Source: JACMOY01 sp038322575
Lineage (GTDB): Bacteria > Actinomycetota > Actinomycetes > Actinomycetales > Angustibacteraceae
Length of the DNA: 33,684 nucleotides
NCBI GenBank assembly: GCA_038322575.1
Contig: JBBQGB010000036.1
Coordinates: 1-33,684 of the forward strand
Direction: 5' to 3'
Both the position numbers and the translations under genes were made by a program. This document shows positions 8,401-15,829 of this stretch, piece by piece. Numbering within the stretch: position 1 is the stretch's first letter; each line of letters opens with the position of its first letter. A model generated the notes under the pieces. The model was not told where the DNA came from. It worked only from the letters and a program-made list of their open reading frames with translations, and made no database searches.

Positions 8401-9458
8401 TCGCCGTCGCGGTTGGGGTCGCCGGCCCAGTCCAGGCCCTGGGCGACCAGGTCGGTCGAGCCCTCGCAGCCGAACACCTTGATGGCGACCAGCGAGGCGC
8501 CCGGGGCCACCCCGGGACCGATCCGCAGACCGGACGTCGCGAGCCCGTCCGACCACGGGCCGCGGTAGGTCGTGCCGTCGGCGCTGACGCCGAGCCCGGC
8601 GGCCGTGCCCGCCACGTGCGTCCCGTGACCCTCGCAGTCCAGCGGGTTGGCGTCGGGCCGCGGGGTGGTGCGCGAGGTGTCCGGCGACCCGTCGGCGAGC
8701 GTGGCGTCGGGGTCGTAGGCGTCACCGGCCAGGTCGACGCCGCCGACCACGGTGCCACCGGCGGGGTAGGCGGGCGGCTGCGTCGAGGCCGTGCGGGCGG
8801 CGCTGTAGTCGGCCGCCGTGCCGGGACCGCCGAAGTCGGCGTGGGTGTAGTCGATGCCGCTGTCGATGATGCCGATCCGCATGCCCGTGCCGGTGCCGGC
8901 CGACGACCACGCCTGCGGGCCGCCGACCAGCGGGACGGTGGAGGCGTTCGCCAGCCGCTTGGGGGTCAGCAGGTGCACCGCCTTGACGCCGGGCAGCGCA
9001 CCCAGCGCCGGCAGGCGGGTGGCGTCGGTGCTGACCGCGACCCCGGCGTACACGGCGGTCGTGGTGTAGAGGCGCCGACCCGAGGTCGCCGGCGCGGTCA
9101 GGGCCGCGAGCACGGCGCGCTGGGTCGCCAGCACGCGGGTGCGCTGCGCGCGTCCGGCGCCGGCGGCGGCGCGCCTGCCCCGGCCCAGCGCGCCCGCGTA
9201 GGCGGTGGCCGAGGGGGCGGCGTCCAGCTCGAGCATGACCTGGACCGGCCCCCGCGTCGGCAGCCGGGTCGAGGCGACGGCACTGACCTCGCCGCTCGGG
9301 CCCGAGCCGGCGGCCTGCAGGTGCGACCTGCCCAGACGGGCCGCGGGACGAGCGGTGTCCGCCTGCGCCGCCACGGGAGCGACCAGTCCGGCCGCGACCA
9401 GGACGCCGGAGCCGACGGCGATGCCGACGGCGGCGAGCGAGCGGGATCTGGGGCGCAC
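5394..9458 (-). CDS. Secreted S8 (subtilisin-like) serine protease with PA and Ig-like domains
   Basis: A 1354-residue exported endopeptidase. A Sec signal peptide (RPRSR, hydrophobic core, likely cleavage after VAAQA near residue 33) is followed by an inhibitor I9-like propeptide (about 65-165). The S8 domain has all catalytic residues: Asp199 in IIDSGID, His278 in GHGTHVAG, oxyanion Asn396 in AAAGN, and Ser657 in SGTSMASP. A protease-associated domain (about 475-590) is inserted before the Ser motif, as in lactocepin-like S8A proteases. Beta-rich regions follow, and two Ig-like repeats (each with VTFR near the start and a TYDGS strand near the end) close the protein. No LPxTG motif or membrane anchor is visible, so release is likely. 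The start is GTG 9458, with AAGGAG 6 nt upstream. It follows ilvC by 152 nt and has no obvious amino-acid biosynthetic role. Confidence 0.93.
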   Translation of the reverse strand: MRPRSRSLAAVGIAVGSGVLVAAGLVAPVAAQADTARPAARLGRSHLQAAGSGPSGEVSAVASTRLPTRGPVQVMLELDAAPSATAYAGALGRGRRAAAGAGRAQRTRVLATQRAVLAALTAPATSGRRLYTTTAVYAGVAVSTDATRLPALGALPGVKAVHLLTPKRLANASTVPLVGGPQAWSSAGTGTGMRIGIIDSGIDYTHADFGGPGTAADYSAARTASTQPPAYPAGGTVVGGVDLAGDAYDPDATLADGSPDTSRTTPRPDANPLDCEGHGTHVAGTAAGLGVSADGTTYRGPWSDGLATSGLRIGPGVAPGASLVAIKVFGCEGSTDLVAQGLDWAGDPNRDGDVSDHLDVVNLSLGGDFASPQDPDSVAADNLAALGTVVVAAAGNAGDLQDSVGSPGAATRAIAVAASDDAVSVVDGLDVPPGVEADPSLDGAADGVLGAEQSTGDAAAGVAPYDWVGKGGVRGKPLVALGTWPAPAGPGNNSDGCDRYSAAEAAAVAGKVAFVQWTDTGTRRCGSGQRGANAVAAGAVGVVLGDDVNSFTAGIAGDPRLPMMLLISQGTGALKGAVDASGNDGSVVVSLTNDHRGAVRVDLHGSGIDPTDRIGAFSSRGFGTGRTVKPDVTAPGVTVFSADVGSGAGGVSDSGTSMASPHVAGLAALVRAAHRSWTVEQVKAAIIGTAGAGVAPESGVSRRQGPARAGAGRVQAQQAVDATTLAYGTDGSGGVSLSFGDVAVTSTATASRGLRVVNTSDVDRVYTLSYRAAVTTPGVRLTVSPSALTVPAHSTGRAVVDLTLTAAAMRRTLDPAMSAQDGLRSYYADAGGAVVVSAPGSRVTVPVYVAPRPASTMTSASSVRVDASGDGPLALTGHDLLQGSGRDAGSDPTVYASTVTALMLAGTSPQQPSCTPGVAGRCTPFADERAGDLRYVGVGSDAPYVRDAFNGASGADNGYAYFGISTWGPWRTPASYAEFDVYVDTDAGSSRANPGPELVLFNSRLAPDSDTMLTSLVDLRTGDVVDQEPLNGALGSLDTGLFHSDSMVLPLWLPALRPYLKPARSAARGTARIDYWVQAATVESGVTDGIGSRARPLTVDLRSPALRAAGDAGVPALNDDAPGADYRLRVHRDLANAGRDKPQGLLLIHHQNLNGARAQVVRVGGRTSTTVTSSLTSYTYGARPTLTATVRPGFGATPPTGSVTFRDGAKVIGRSALVRGRAVVRPSAVLRGAHVVTATYDGSGPWLPSRSAGVRLSVAGVPTSTTLTVRQRSPRPGGVLASAAVAPASPLTPVTGFVTFREGGRALARAVPVRGRVSVQLPALARGRHVLRATYDGSDVYAPSTSPPVVLTVR

Positions 9459-9564
9459 CGACGTCTCCTTGGCACCCGCCGCTTCACCGTGGCGCGGGGG
9501 TTCCCCCGGCCTGCTTCGCCGGCCCACGCAGGCGAACGGTGACGTCGTACCGGTCACCACCCTA
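9459..9564 (-). promoter_or_regulatory. Structured leader and putative promoter of the S8 protease gene
   Basis: A -10-like TAGGGT lies at 9559-9564. Just downstream are GGTGAC/GTCACC (arms 9553-9558 and 9538-9543), then two mutually exclusive 6-bp stems: TTCGCC/GGCGAA (9531-9536 with 9515-9520) and GCCTGC/GCAGGC (9528-9533 with 9509-9514). A perfect hairpin CGGGG-GAAC-CCCCG (9495-9508) follows, before the AAGGAG ribosome site. Overlapping alternative stems suggest a regulatory RNA. GGGGGAACC...GGTGAA recalls the 5' half of ydaO-type c-di-AMP riboswitches, but the 3' core of that class is absent. Confidence 0.4.
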
Positions 9565-9589
9565 TGTGGCCGAACGGTCACGCAGCAGT

Positions 9590-9605
9590 GGCCCGGTGGT
9601 GGGCC
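9590..9605 (-). terminator. Weak GC hairpin after ilvC
   Basis: GGCCC-ACCACC-GGGCC lies a few nt after the ilvC stop. It has no T-run, so it could be a U-less actinobacterial terminator or mere GC self-complementarity. Confidence 0.25.
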
Positions 9606-9610
9606 CTGGT

Positions 9611-10639
9611 TCAGCGGGCCGCGGTGCCCTCGACGTAGTCGCCGTCCGAGGACTTCACCCAGGCCATCAGCCCGCGCAGCTGGCGGCCGGTGGCCTCGAT
9701 CGGGTGCTGCTCGCCCTCGGCGCGCAGCCGGGTGAACTCGGGCGCGCCGGCGTCCTGGTCGGCGATGAACCGGGCGGCAAAGGTGCCGTCCTTGATGTCG
9801 GCGAGGACGTCCTGCATGCGCGCCTTGACCGACTCGTCGACGACCCGCGGGCCCGAGACGTAGTCGCCGTACTCGGCGGTGTCCGACACGCTCCAGCGCT
9901 GCTTGGCGATGCCGCCCTCGTACATCAGGTCGACGATCAGCTTCAGCTCGTGCAGGCACTCGAAGTACGCCACCTCGGGCTGGTAGCCGGCCTCGGTCAG
10001 CACCTCGAACCCCTGCTGCACCAGCCGCGAGACCCCGCCGCACAGCACGGCCTGCTCGCCGAACAGGTCGGTCTCGGTCTCCTCGGTGAACGTGGTCCTG
10101 ATTCCGCCGGCGCGCAGTCCGCCGATGGCGCGCGCGTAGGCCAGCGCCAGCGGCCAGGCCCCGCCGGTGGCATCGGCCTCGACGGCGACGAGCACGGGCA
10201 CGCCGCGACCGGCGGTGTACTCGCGGCGCACCAGGTGCCCGGGGCCCTTGGGCGCGACCATCGCGACGTCGACGCCCTCGGGCGCGGTGATGTACCCGAA
10301 CCTGATGTTGAACCCGTGGCCGAAGAACAGGGCGTCGCCGGGCTGCAGGTTCGGTTCGATCGCCTCGGCGTACACGTGCCGCTGGACGTGGTCGGGGGTG
10401 AGCACCATGATCACGTCCGCCTCGGCGCAGGCCTGGGCGGGCGTCACGACGCGCAGTCCCTCGGCCTCGGCCTTGGCGCGGCTGGCGCTGGTCTCGGGCA
10501 GGCCGACGCGGACGTCGACACCGCTGTCGCGCAGGTTGAGCGCGTGGGCGTGGCCCTGGCTGCCGTAGCCGATGATCGCGACCTTGCGGTCGGCGATCAC
10601 CGACGGGTCGGCATCGGCGTCGTAGTACATCTCGGCCAC
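9611..10639 (-). CDS. ilvC: Ketol-acid reductoisomerase (class I)
   Basis: IlvC performs the Mg-dependent alkyl migration and NADPH reduction of 2-acetolactate or 2-aceto-2-hydroxybutyrate to the dihydroxy acids. The 342-residue length is that of the short class I enzyme. The Rossmann motif GYGSQG is at residues 24-29; GHGFNIRFG and MVAPKGPGH follow near 107-133. The knotted C-terminal domain has TETDLFGEQAVLCGG and CLHELKLIVDLMYEGG with the metal-binding Asp/Glu residues. The start is GTG 10639 with AAGGAG 8 nt upstream. It follows ilvN by 27 nt as the third gene of ilvBNC, controlled by the leader attenuator before ilvB. Confidence 0.97.
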   Translation of the reverse strand: MAEMYYDADADPSVIADRKVAIIGYGSQGHAHALNLRDSGVDVRVGLPETSASRAKAEAEGLRVVTPAQACAEADVIMVLTPDHVQRHVYAEAIEPNLQPGDALFFGHGFNIRFGYITAPEGVDVAMVAPKGPGHLVRREYTAGRGVPVLVAVEADATGGAWPLALAYARAIGGLRAGGIRTTFTEETETDLFGEQAVLCGGVSRLVQQGFEVLTEAGYQPEVAYFECLHELKLIVDLMYEGGIAKQRWSVSDTAEYGDYVSGPRVVDESVKARMQDVLADIKDGTFAARFIADQDAGAPEFTRLRAEGEQHPIEATGRQLRGLMAWVKSSDGDYVEGTAAR

Positions 10640-10666
10640 GGGAGGGTCTCCTTCGAGGGGGTTGGG

Positions 10667-11179
10667 TCAGGCGGACTTGAGAGAGCGGTCGCTCATGCTG
10701 CGCGGGCCGCGGGCCATCGCGACCAGGCCGGACTGCACGAGCTCGCGGACGCCGAAGGGCTCGAGCATCCGCAGCAGGGCGGCCAGCTTGTCGACGTCGC
10801 CGGTGGCCTCGATCGTCACCGCGTCCGGCGAGACGTCGATGACCTTGGCGCGGAACAGCTGCACGGTCTCGAGCACGTGCGAGCGGGTGGCCCCGTCGGT
10901 GCGCACCTTGACCAGCAGCAGCTCGCGCTGGACCGAGGCGGCCGGCTCGAGCTCGACGACCTTGATGACCTCGATCAGCTTGTTCAGCTGCTTGGTGACC
11001 TGCTCGAGCGGCAGGTCCTCGACGTCGACGACCACCGTCATCCGCGACACGTCGGGGTGCTCGGTGGGCCCGACCGCGAGCGACTCGATGTTGAACCCGC
11101 GCCGCGAGAACAGCCCGGCGATGCGGGCGAGCACGCCGGGGCGGTCCTCGACGAGCACCGAGAGGGTGTGCCGGCTCAT
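10667..11179 (-). CDS. ilvN: Acetolactate synthase small (regulatory) subunit
   Basis: This is the 170-residue regulatory subunit of acetohydroxyacid synthase; it binds valine and other branched-chain amino acids and stimulates IlvB. An N-terminal ACT domain (about 1-80) has the typical HTLSVLVEDRPGVLARIAGLF opening (quoted across its first conserved strand and helix) with RRGFNIESL. A second, C-terminal regulatory domain ends near RELVQSG. The ATG at 11179 shares one base with the ilvB stop (TGATG) and has GGGAGG just upstream inside ilvB, so translation is coupled and subunit stoichiometry kept. An in-frame start 18 nt further up exists but is inside ilvB and less likely. Confidence 0.96.
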   Translation of the reverse strand: MSRHTLSVLVEDRPGVLARIAGLFSRRGFNIESLAVGPTEHPDVSRMTVVVDVEDLPLEQVTKQLNKLIEVIKVVELEPAASVQRELLLVKVRTDGATRSHVLETVQLFRAKVIDVSPDAVTIEATGDVDKLAALLRMLEPFGVRELVQSGLVAMARGPRSMSDRSLKSA

Positions 11180-13038
11180 CAGTCCTCCCGGTCCCACACG
11201 GGGCTGGTGCCCCGGGCGAACTGGATGTCGTCGTTGCTGACGCCGGCCGGCACCATCGGCCAGACCATCGCGTCGCGGTGCACCACGAAGTCGACCACGA
11301 CGGGCCGGTCGTTGATGGCCATGGCGGCCTCGATGGTGGCGTCGACGTCCTCGGGCCGCTCACACCGCAGGCCCGCGCAGCCGTAGGCGTCCGCGAGCTT
11401 GACGAAGTCGGGGATGCGCCGCGCCGAGCCGGTGTGCAGGTCGGTGTTGCTGTAGCGCTCGCCGTAGAACAGCGTCTGCCACTGGCGCACCATGCCCAGG
11501 CTGGAGTTGTTGATGATCGCGACCTTGATCGGGATGTCGTTGATGACGCAGGTCGCGAGCTCCTGGTTGGTCATCTGGAAGCAGCCGTCGCCGTCGATCG
11601 CCCACACCGTGCGCTCGGGGCTGCCCACCTTGGCGCCCATCGCCGCGGGCACCGCGTAGCCCATCGTGCCGAGGCCGCCGGAGTTGAGCCAGGCGTTGGG
11701 CCGCTCGTACTGGATGAACTGGGCCGCCCACATCTGGTGCTGGCCGACGCCCGAGGTGTAGATGGCCTCGGGCCCGGCGATCGCGCCGATCCGCGAGATG
11801 ACCAGCTGCGGCGACAGCGAGTCGTCGTCCGGCTGGGCGTACCCCAGCGGGTAGGTCGCCCGCCAGTCCTCGACCTCGCGCCACCAGGCGGCGTAGTCCC
11901 CGACGGCGCCCGCGGCGTGCTCGGCCTGCAGCGCCAGCAGCAGCTCGCTGAGCACCTCACCCGCGTCCCCCACGATCGGGACGTCGGCGACCCGGTTCTT
12001 CGAGATCTCGGCCGGGTCGATGTCGGCGTGGATCACCGTCGCGTGCGGGGCGAAGGTCGAGAGCTGGCCGGTGACGCGGTCGTCGAACCGCGCGCCGATG
12101 CTGAAGATCAGGTCCGAGCGCTGCAGCGCGGTCACCGCGGCGACGGTGCCGTGCATGCCGGGCATGCCGAGGTTGGCCGGGTGGCTGTCGGGCAGCGCGC
12201 CGCGGGCCATCAGCGTCGTGACGACCGGGATGCCGGTCAGGTCGACCAGCCGGCGCAGCTGCTCGCTGGCGCGCGCCCGGATCACCCCGCCGCCGACGTA
12301 CAGCACCGGACGGCGCGAGCGCACCATCAGCCGCGCGGCCTCGCGCACCTGCTTGGCGTGCGGACGGGTCACCGGGTGGTACCCGGCGAGCTCGACCCGG
12401 GTCGGCCAGACGAACTCCGTCGTGGCCTGCAGCGCGTCCTTGCTGATGTCGACCAGCACCGGCCCGGGGCGGCCGGTGCCGGCGATGTGGAACGCCTCGG
12501 CGATCGCGCGCGGGATGTCGGCCGGGTCGGTCACCAGGTAGTTGTGCTTGGTGATCGGCATGGTGATGCCCCGGATGTCGGCCTCCTGGAAGGCGTCGGT
12601 GCCGATCGAGGACGACGCCACCTGGCCGGTGATGGCCACCATGGGCACCGAGTCCATGTGCGCGTCGGCGATCGGGGTGACCAGGTTCGTCGCACCGGGG
12701 CCGGACGTCGCCATGCAGACGCCGACCCGGCCGGTGGCCGCGGCGTACCCCTGGGCGGCGTGCCCGGCGCCCTGCTCGTGGCGGACCAGGATGTGGCGCA
12801 CCTGCTGGGAGTCCAGCAGCGGGTCGTACGCCGGCAGGATCGCCCCGCCGGGGATGCCGAAGACCACCTCGACGCCGGCGCGCTCGAGCGAGCGGACCAG
12901 GCTCTGGGCGCCGGTCAGCAGCTCGGGCGCGGGCTCCGGGCCGGGCTGCTGCGCGGGCACGGGACGCGCACGGCCGGCCGCGACGTCGGCCGGGCTCCCC
13001 CCGGTCGTGGGGGTGGCTGGCACCTTGGTCGTGCTCAC
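11179..13038 (-). CDS. ilvB: Acetolactate synthase large (catalytic) subunit
   Basis: The ThDP-, FAD- and Mg-dependent acetohydroxyacid synthase catalytic subunit joins pyruvate to pyruvate or 2-oxobutyrate. It has 619 residues. A Pro-rich leader of about 40 residues precedes the pyrimidine-binding domain, with FGIPGGAILPAYD and the catalytic Glu in VRHEQGAGHAAQGYA. The central FAD domain has GARFDDRVTG. The C-terminal pyrophosphate domain has GDGCFQMTNQEL with NNSSLGMVRQWQ. GTG 13038 is chosen: it has AGGAAG and GAGG upstream. An in-frame GTG at 13074 lies only 9 nt after the attenuator U-run and lacks a ribosome site. It heads ilvBNC and is preceded by a Leu/Val leader peptide. Confidence 0.95.
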   Translation of the reverse strand: MSTTKVPATPTTGGSPADVAAGRARPVPAQQPGPEPAPELLTGAQSLVRSLERAGVEVVFGIPGGAILPAYDPLLDSQQVRHILVRHEQGAGHAAQGYAAATGRVGVCMATSGPGATNLVTPIADAHMDSVPMVAITGQVASSSIGTDAFQEADIRGITMPITKHNYLVTDPADIPRAIAEAFHIAGTGRPGPVLVDISKDALQATTEFVWPTRVELAGYHPVTRPHAKQVREAARLMVRSRRPVLYVGGGVIRARASEQLRRLVDLTGIPVVTTLMARGALPDSHPANLGMPGMHGTVAAVTALQRSDLIFSIGARFDDRVTGQLSTFAPHATVIHADIDPAEISKNRVADVPIVGDAGEVLSELLLALQAEHAAGAVGDYAAWWREVEDWRATYPLGYAQPDDDSLSPQLVISRIGAIAGPEAIYTSGVGQHQMWAAQFIQYERPNAWLNSGGLGTMGYAVPAAMGAKVGSPERTVWAIDGDGCFQMTNQELATCVINDIPIKVAIINNSSLGMVRQWQTLFYGERYSNTDLHTGSARRIPDFVKLADAYGCAGLRCERPEDVDATIEAAMAINDRPVVVDFVVHRDAMVWPMVPAGVSNDDIQFARGTSPVWDRED

Positions 13039-13082
13039 GTCCTCACCGCTTCCTGCTGCTCGCTGATGGGTCACCGGACACG

Positions 13083-13125
13083 AAAAAACCCCTCGGCCCC
13101 GGATGACGGGGCGCTGGCGAGGGGT
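13083..13125 (-). terminator. Attenuator terminator upstream of ilvB
   Basis: On the minus strand ACCCCTCG (13118-13125) pairs with CGAGGGGT (13088-13095), with an inner GCCCC/GGGGC stem (13108-13112 with 13096-13100) and a T-run at 13083-13088. It lies between the leader peptide and ilvB. Confidence 0.88.
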
Positions 13126-13126
13126 C

Positions 13127-13159
13127 GCGCGCTGGGCTGAGGTCGCTCAGCCGGCGCGC
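13127..13159 (-). promoter_or_regulatory. Pause hairpin of the ilvB attenuator
   Basis: GGCTGAG-CGAC-CTCAGCC (13135-13152) is a perfect 7-bp hairpin. It is extended by flanking GCGCGC blocks at 13127-13132 and 13154-13159. It overlaps the leader-peptide stop codon, as 1:2 pause hairpins do. I did not find an unambiguous antiterminator by eye. Confidence 0.65.
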
Positions 13160-13188
13160 TGGGGAACTACGAGGAGGGTGCTGGGCAT
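13147..13188 (-). CDS. ilvB leader peptide MPSTLLVVPQRAG
   Basis: A 14-codon frame (ATG to TGA) encodes MPSTLLVVPQRAG. Residues 5-8 are Leu-Leu-Val-Val (codons at 13165-13176); the Val codons are GTA and GTT, which look rare in this GC-saturated DNA and would make stalling sensitive. A pause hairpin overlaps its stop and an intrinsic terminator follows. This matches ribosome-mediated attenuation known for actinobacterial ilvBNC, for example in Corynebacterium. The ATG sits 6 nt after the -10, so it is probably translated leaderless. Confidence 0.85.
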   Translation of the reverse strand: MPSTLLVVPQRAG

Positions 13189-13194
13189 GACGCC

Positions 13195-13223
13195 ACGGTG
13201 CCCCCGTCGTCCGGCGGTGTCAA
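13195..13223 (-). promoter_or_regulatory. ilvBNC promoter (TTGACA, 17 nt, CACCGT)
   Basis: A consensus -35 TTGACA (13218-13223), a 17-nt spacer and a weak -10 CACCGT (13195-13200) place the transcript start at about the A of the leader ATG (13188). The TGA stop of the upstream GGDEF-EAL gene (13220-13222) is inside the -35 box. Confidence 0.65.
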
Positions 13224-15829
13224 CAGCGACCGCGACCCGTCTCGCCATCTGGACCTGATGTCCGCGCACTGAGACGCGGGCGTCGTTCGACCCGCGGCAG
13301 CCGGGTCACGTCGTCGGCGACGTCGAGCGCGAACGGCCCCTGCGCCAGGCACCGCCACATGGCCGTCTCGTCCAGCGCGCGGGCGAACGCGTACCCCTGC
13401 GCGAGCTGGGCGCCGGCGGCGCGCAGCAGTCGCACGTGCAGGGCGCTCTCGACCCCCTCGACCGTCACCGCCAGCCCCAGCTCGTGCCCGATCCCGATGA
13501 CGGCGTGCACGAGGGCGGTGACGTCGTCCAGCAGACCGAAGCCCTCGAGGAACGAGCGGTCGATCTTCAGCTGGTCGACCGGCAGCCGGCGCAGGTAGTC
13601 CAGCGAGGAGTACCCGGTACCGAAGTCGTCGACGGCCAGGTGCACCCCCAGCCCCCGCAGCCGCTCGACGATGGCGAGGGTGTCCTCGGCCTGGTCCAGC
13701 AGCACCGTCTCGGTGATCTCGAGGGTCAGCCGGTCGGCGGGGACGCCGTGCCGGCGCAGCACCTCGTCGACCGCCTCGACCAGACCGGGGTCGGCGACCT
13801 GGTGCACCGAGAGGTTGACCGCCACCCGCAGCGGGTGGCCGGCGGCGGCCCACGCGGCGGCCTGGGCCGCGGCCCGCTCGAGCACCCAGCGGCCGATGGC
13901 GTGGATGTCGCCGCTGGACTCCGCGAGCGCCACCAGCTCGCTCGCCTCGATGACGGCGCTGTCGCCGTCGGTCCAGCGCAGCAGGGCCTCGGCTCCGACG
14001 ATCTCGCCACTGGTGAGGTCGACCACCGGCTGGTACAGGACCGACAGGGCCTCGTCGACCACGGCCGCGTGCAGCCGCTGCTCGAGGTCGACGCTGCGGG
14101 CCAGGGCGGCGTACATGGCCGGCTCGAAGACCCGCACCAGCCCGCGCCCGGCGGCCTTGGCGTGGTACATCGCGACGTCCGCGTCGCGCACCAGGTCCAG
14201 CGGCCGCCCGCCGGGCCCGGCCGCGGCCACGCCCACCGAGCCGCTGAGCACCAGCTCGCCGCCGGAGGAGGTGAACGGGCAGGACAGCCCGGTCAGCAGC
14301 CGGCCGGCCACGTCCACCGCCGCGGCGACGTCGGCGCCGGGCCCGAGCAGCACGGTGAACTCGTCACCGCCGTACCGGCAGACCAGGTCGCGGTCGCCTG
14401 CAGCGCGCTCGACCCGCCGGGCCGCCTCGCGCAGCAGCGCGTCACCGACGGCGTGACCGCGTCCGTCGTTGATCCGCTTGAACCCGTCCAGGTCGCAGAA
14501 CAGCACCACGACCCGCTCCTGACCGGCGAGCGTCGCGAACCGGTCGAGCAGCGCGCGGTCGAACGTCGCCCGGTTGGCCAGGCCCGTCAGCGCGTCGGTG
14601 CGGGCGGCGCGCAGCAGCTGCTCGCGCAGGGCGGCGGTCTCGGTGACGTCGCGCACCGCGACCACGACGTCGGCACCCACCCGGCTGGCCACGGCCTCGA
14701 GCTGGGCGGCGCGCCGCCCGCCGTCGCCACCCGCGCGCAGGTCGACCCCGACCTGCAGCCGCTGGTCGGCGGCGGGGTCGACCTGCAGCAGGCGCAGCGC
14801 CGACAGCACGCGCCCGGCGTCCGGGGCCACCACGAGGTCGCTCACCCGGCGGCCGAGCAGCGCCTGCGGGTCGACCCGCAGGAGTCGCTGGGCGGACGGC
14901 GAGACGTACGTGACCTCGCCGCTGAGGCCGCAGCGCAGCAGCAGGTCGGGCGTGGTGTCGACCATCGACCGGAAGTGCTGCTCGCGAGCCGCCAGCTCGG
15001 CGGCCAGCCGGTGGTTGGTGCGGGCCACCGCCAGCAGCCGGGCCAGCACCCCGAGCATCACCGCGCCCGAGACCACCAGCGGCAGGCGGGGCAGCCCCCG
15101 CGGCGACCCGACCAGCGCCAGCGACACCGACGCGGCCACCAGCAGCACGACCGCCGGCAGCGCGCCGTCGGGGCCCAGCGTCCGCCGCGCCGGCCCGTCG
15201 CGGCCCACGGAGGTGACCGCGGCCGCGGCCAGCAACCCCGAGACGGCGAGGTCGGCGGCCGCCGCCGCGGTGCCCCGGAACAGCCCGGTGCCGGCGATCA
15301 ACCCGCCGTCGGACAACAGCTGCAGGACGAGCGCGACGGCCACCAGCCGCGGGGCGAGCCGCTCACCCGGTCGGCGCGAGACCCACAGCGGGACGGCCAG
15401 CACCGCGCCGAGCACCTCGACGCCCAGGCCCGCCCGGCCCAGTGCCTGCAGCGCCGTGCTCTCGGCCGGCCCGGCGCCCGACGGCTGCGGGACCAGGTGC
15501 CATCCGAAGACCCACGCCACCACGAACACGCTGCCGACGACCAGGAACGCGTCCACGGCGAGCACCCAGGAGCGGGAACCGGCCGCGACCGGCAGCAGCA
15601 GCACCGCGGCGGTCACCAGGAGGACGGACCCGCCCAGCTGGGCCGCACCGAGGGCCAGCGGGAGGTCGGACCACCCGCCTCGCGACAGCGCGGACGTCGC
15701 GCTGACCAGCAGCTGGAAGCCGGCGACGAGAGCGAAGGCCGTCCGGGTCCGGCCGACCAACCGGCGCAGCGGCACGAGCGCGACGACGGCGCCCGCGAGC
15801 GCCGCCGACGTGACCGCCGTCGCGAGCAT
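13220..15829 (-). CDS. Membrane GGDEF-EAL protein 1 (TM-PAS-GGDEF-EAL)
   Basis: A putative c-di-GMP turnover protein of 869 residues. About eight hydrophobic segments (residues 1-270) form a membrane sensor, followed by a PAS domain (about 283-400), a GGDEF domain (about 410-565) with an intact RYGGDEF (485-491), and an EAL domain (about 580-830). The EAL residues are present: E614-A-L-L-R, NLSVHQ, EITET, DDFGTG (734-739), K755 and VEGVES. No RxxD inhibition site precedes GGDEF. Both activities are possible; the net direction cannot be predicted. The ATG at 15829 overlaps the ilvD stop (TGATG), so translation is coupled to ilvD. Its stop lies in the ilvB -35 box. Confidence 0.92.
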   Translation of the reverse strand: MLATAVTSAALAGAVVALVPLRRLVGRTRTAFALVAGFQLLVSATSALSRGGWSDLPLALGAAQLGGSVLLVTAAVLLLPVAAGSRSWVLAVDAFLVVGSVFVVAWVFGWHLVPQPSGAGPAESTALQALGRAGLGVEVLGAVLAVPLWVSRRPGERLAPRLVAVALVLQLLSDGGLIAGTGLFRGTAAAAADLAVSGLLAAAAVTSVGRDGPARRTLGPDGALPAVVLLVAASVSLALVGSPRGLPRLPLVVSGAVMLGVLARLLAVARTNHRLAAELAAREQHFRSMVDTTPDLLLRCGLSGEVTYVSPSAQRLLRVDPQALLGRRVSDLVVAPDAGRVLSALRLLQVDPAADQRLQVGVDLRAGGDGGRRAAQLEAVASRVGADVVVAVRDVTETAALREQLLRAARTDALTGLANRATFDRALLDRFATLAGQERVVVLFCDLDGFKRINDGRGHAVGDALLREAARRVERAAGDRDLVCRYGGDEFTVLLGPGADVAAAVDVAGRLLTGLSCPFTSSGGELVLSGSVGVAAAGPGGRPLDLVRDADVAMYHAKAAGRGLVRVFEPAMYAALARSVDLEQRLHAAVVDEALSVLYQPVVDLTSGEIVGAEALLRWTDGDSAVIEASELVALAESSGDIHAIGRWVLERAAAQAAAWAAAGHPLRVAVNLSVHQVADPGLVEAVDEVLRRHGVPADRLTLEITETVLLDQAEDTLAIVERLRGLGVHLAVDDFGTGYSSLDYLRRLPVDQLKIDRSFLEGFGLLDDVTALVHAVIGIGHELGLAVTVEGVESALHVRLLRAAGAQLAQGYAFARALDETAMWRCLAQGPFALDVADDVTRLPRVERRPRLSARTSGPDGETGRGRC

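Noticed and set aside
9495..9558. A complete c-di-AMP (ydaO) riboswitch
   Set aside because: Only GGGGGAACC and GGTGAA recall it; the later conserved core expected downstream is absent before the ribosome site.
9459..11363. A 5' extension of the protease frame across ilvC and ilvN
   Set aside because: The extension is out of frame with two well-recognised genes, while GTG 9458 has a good ribosome site followed by a signal peptide.
13039..13074. Longer ilvB start at GTG 13074
   Set aside because: It would lie 9 nt from the attenuator U-run without a ribosome site; the residues added have no family support.
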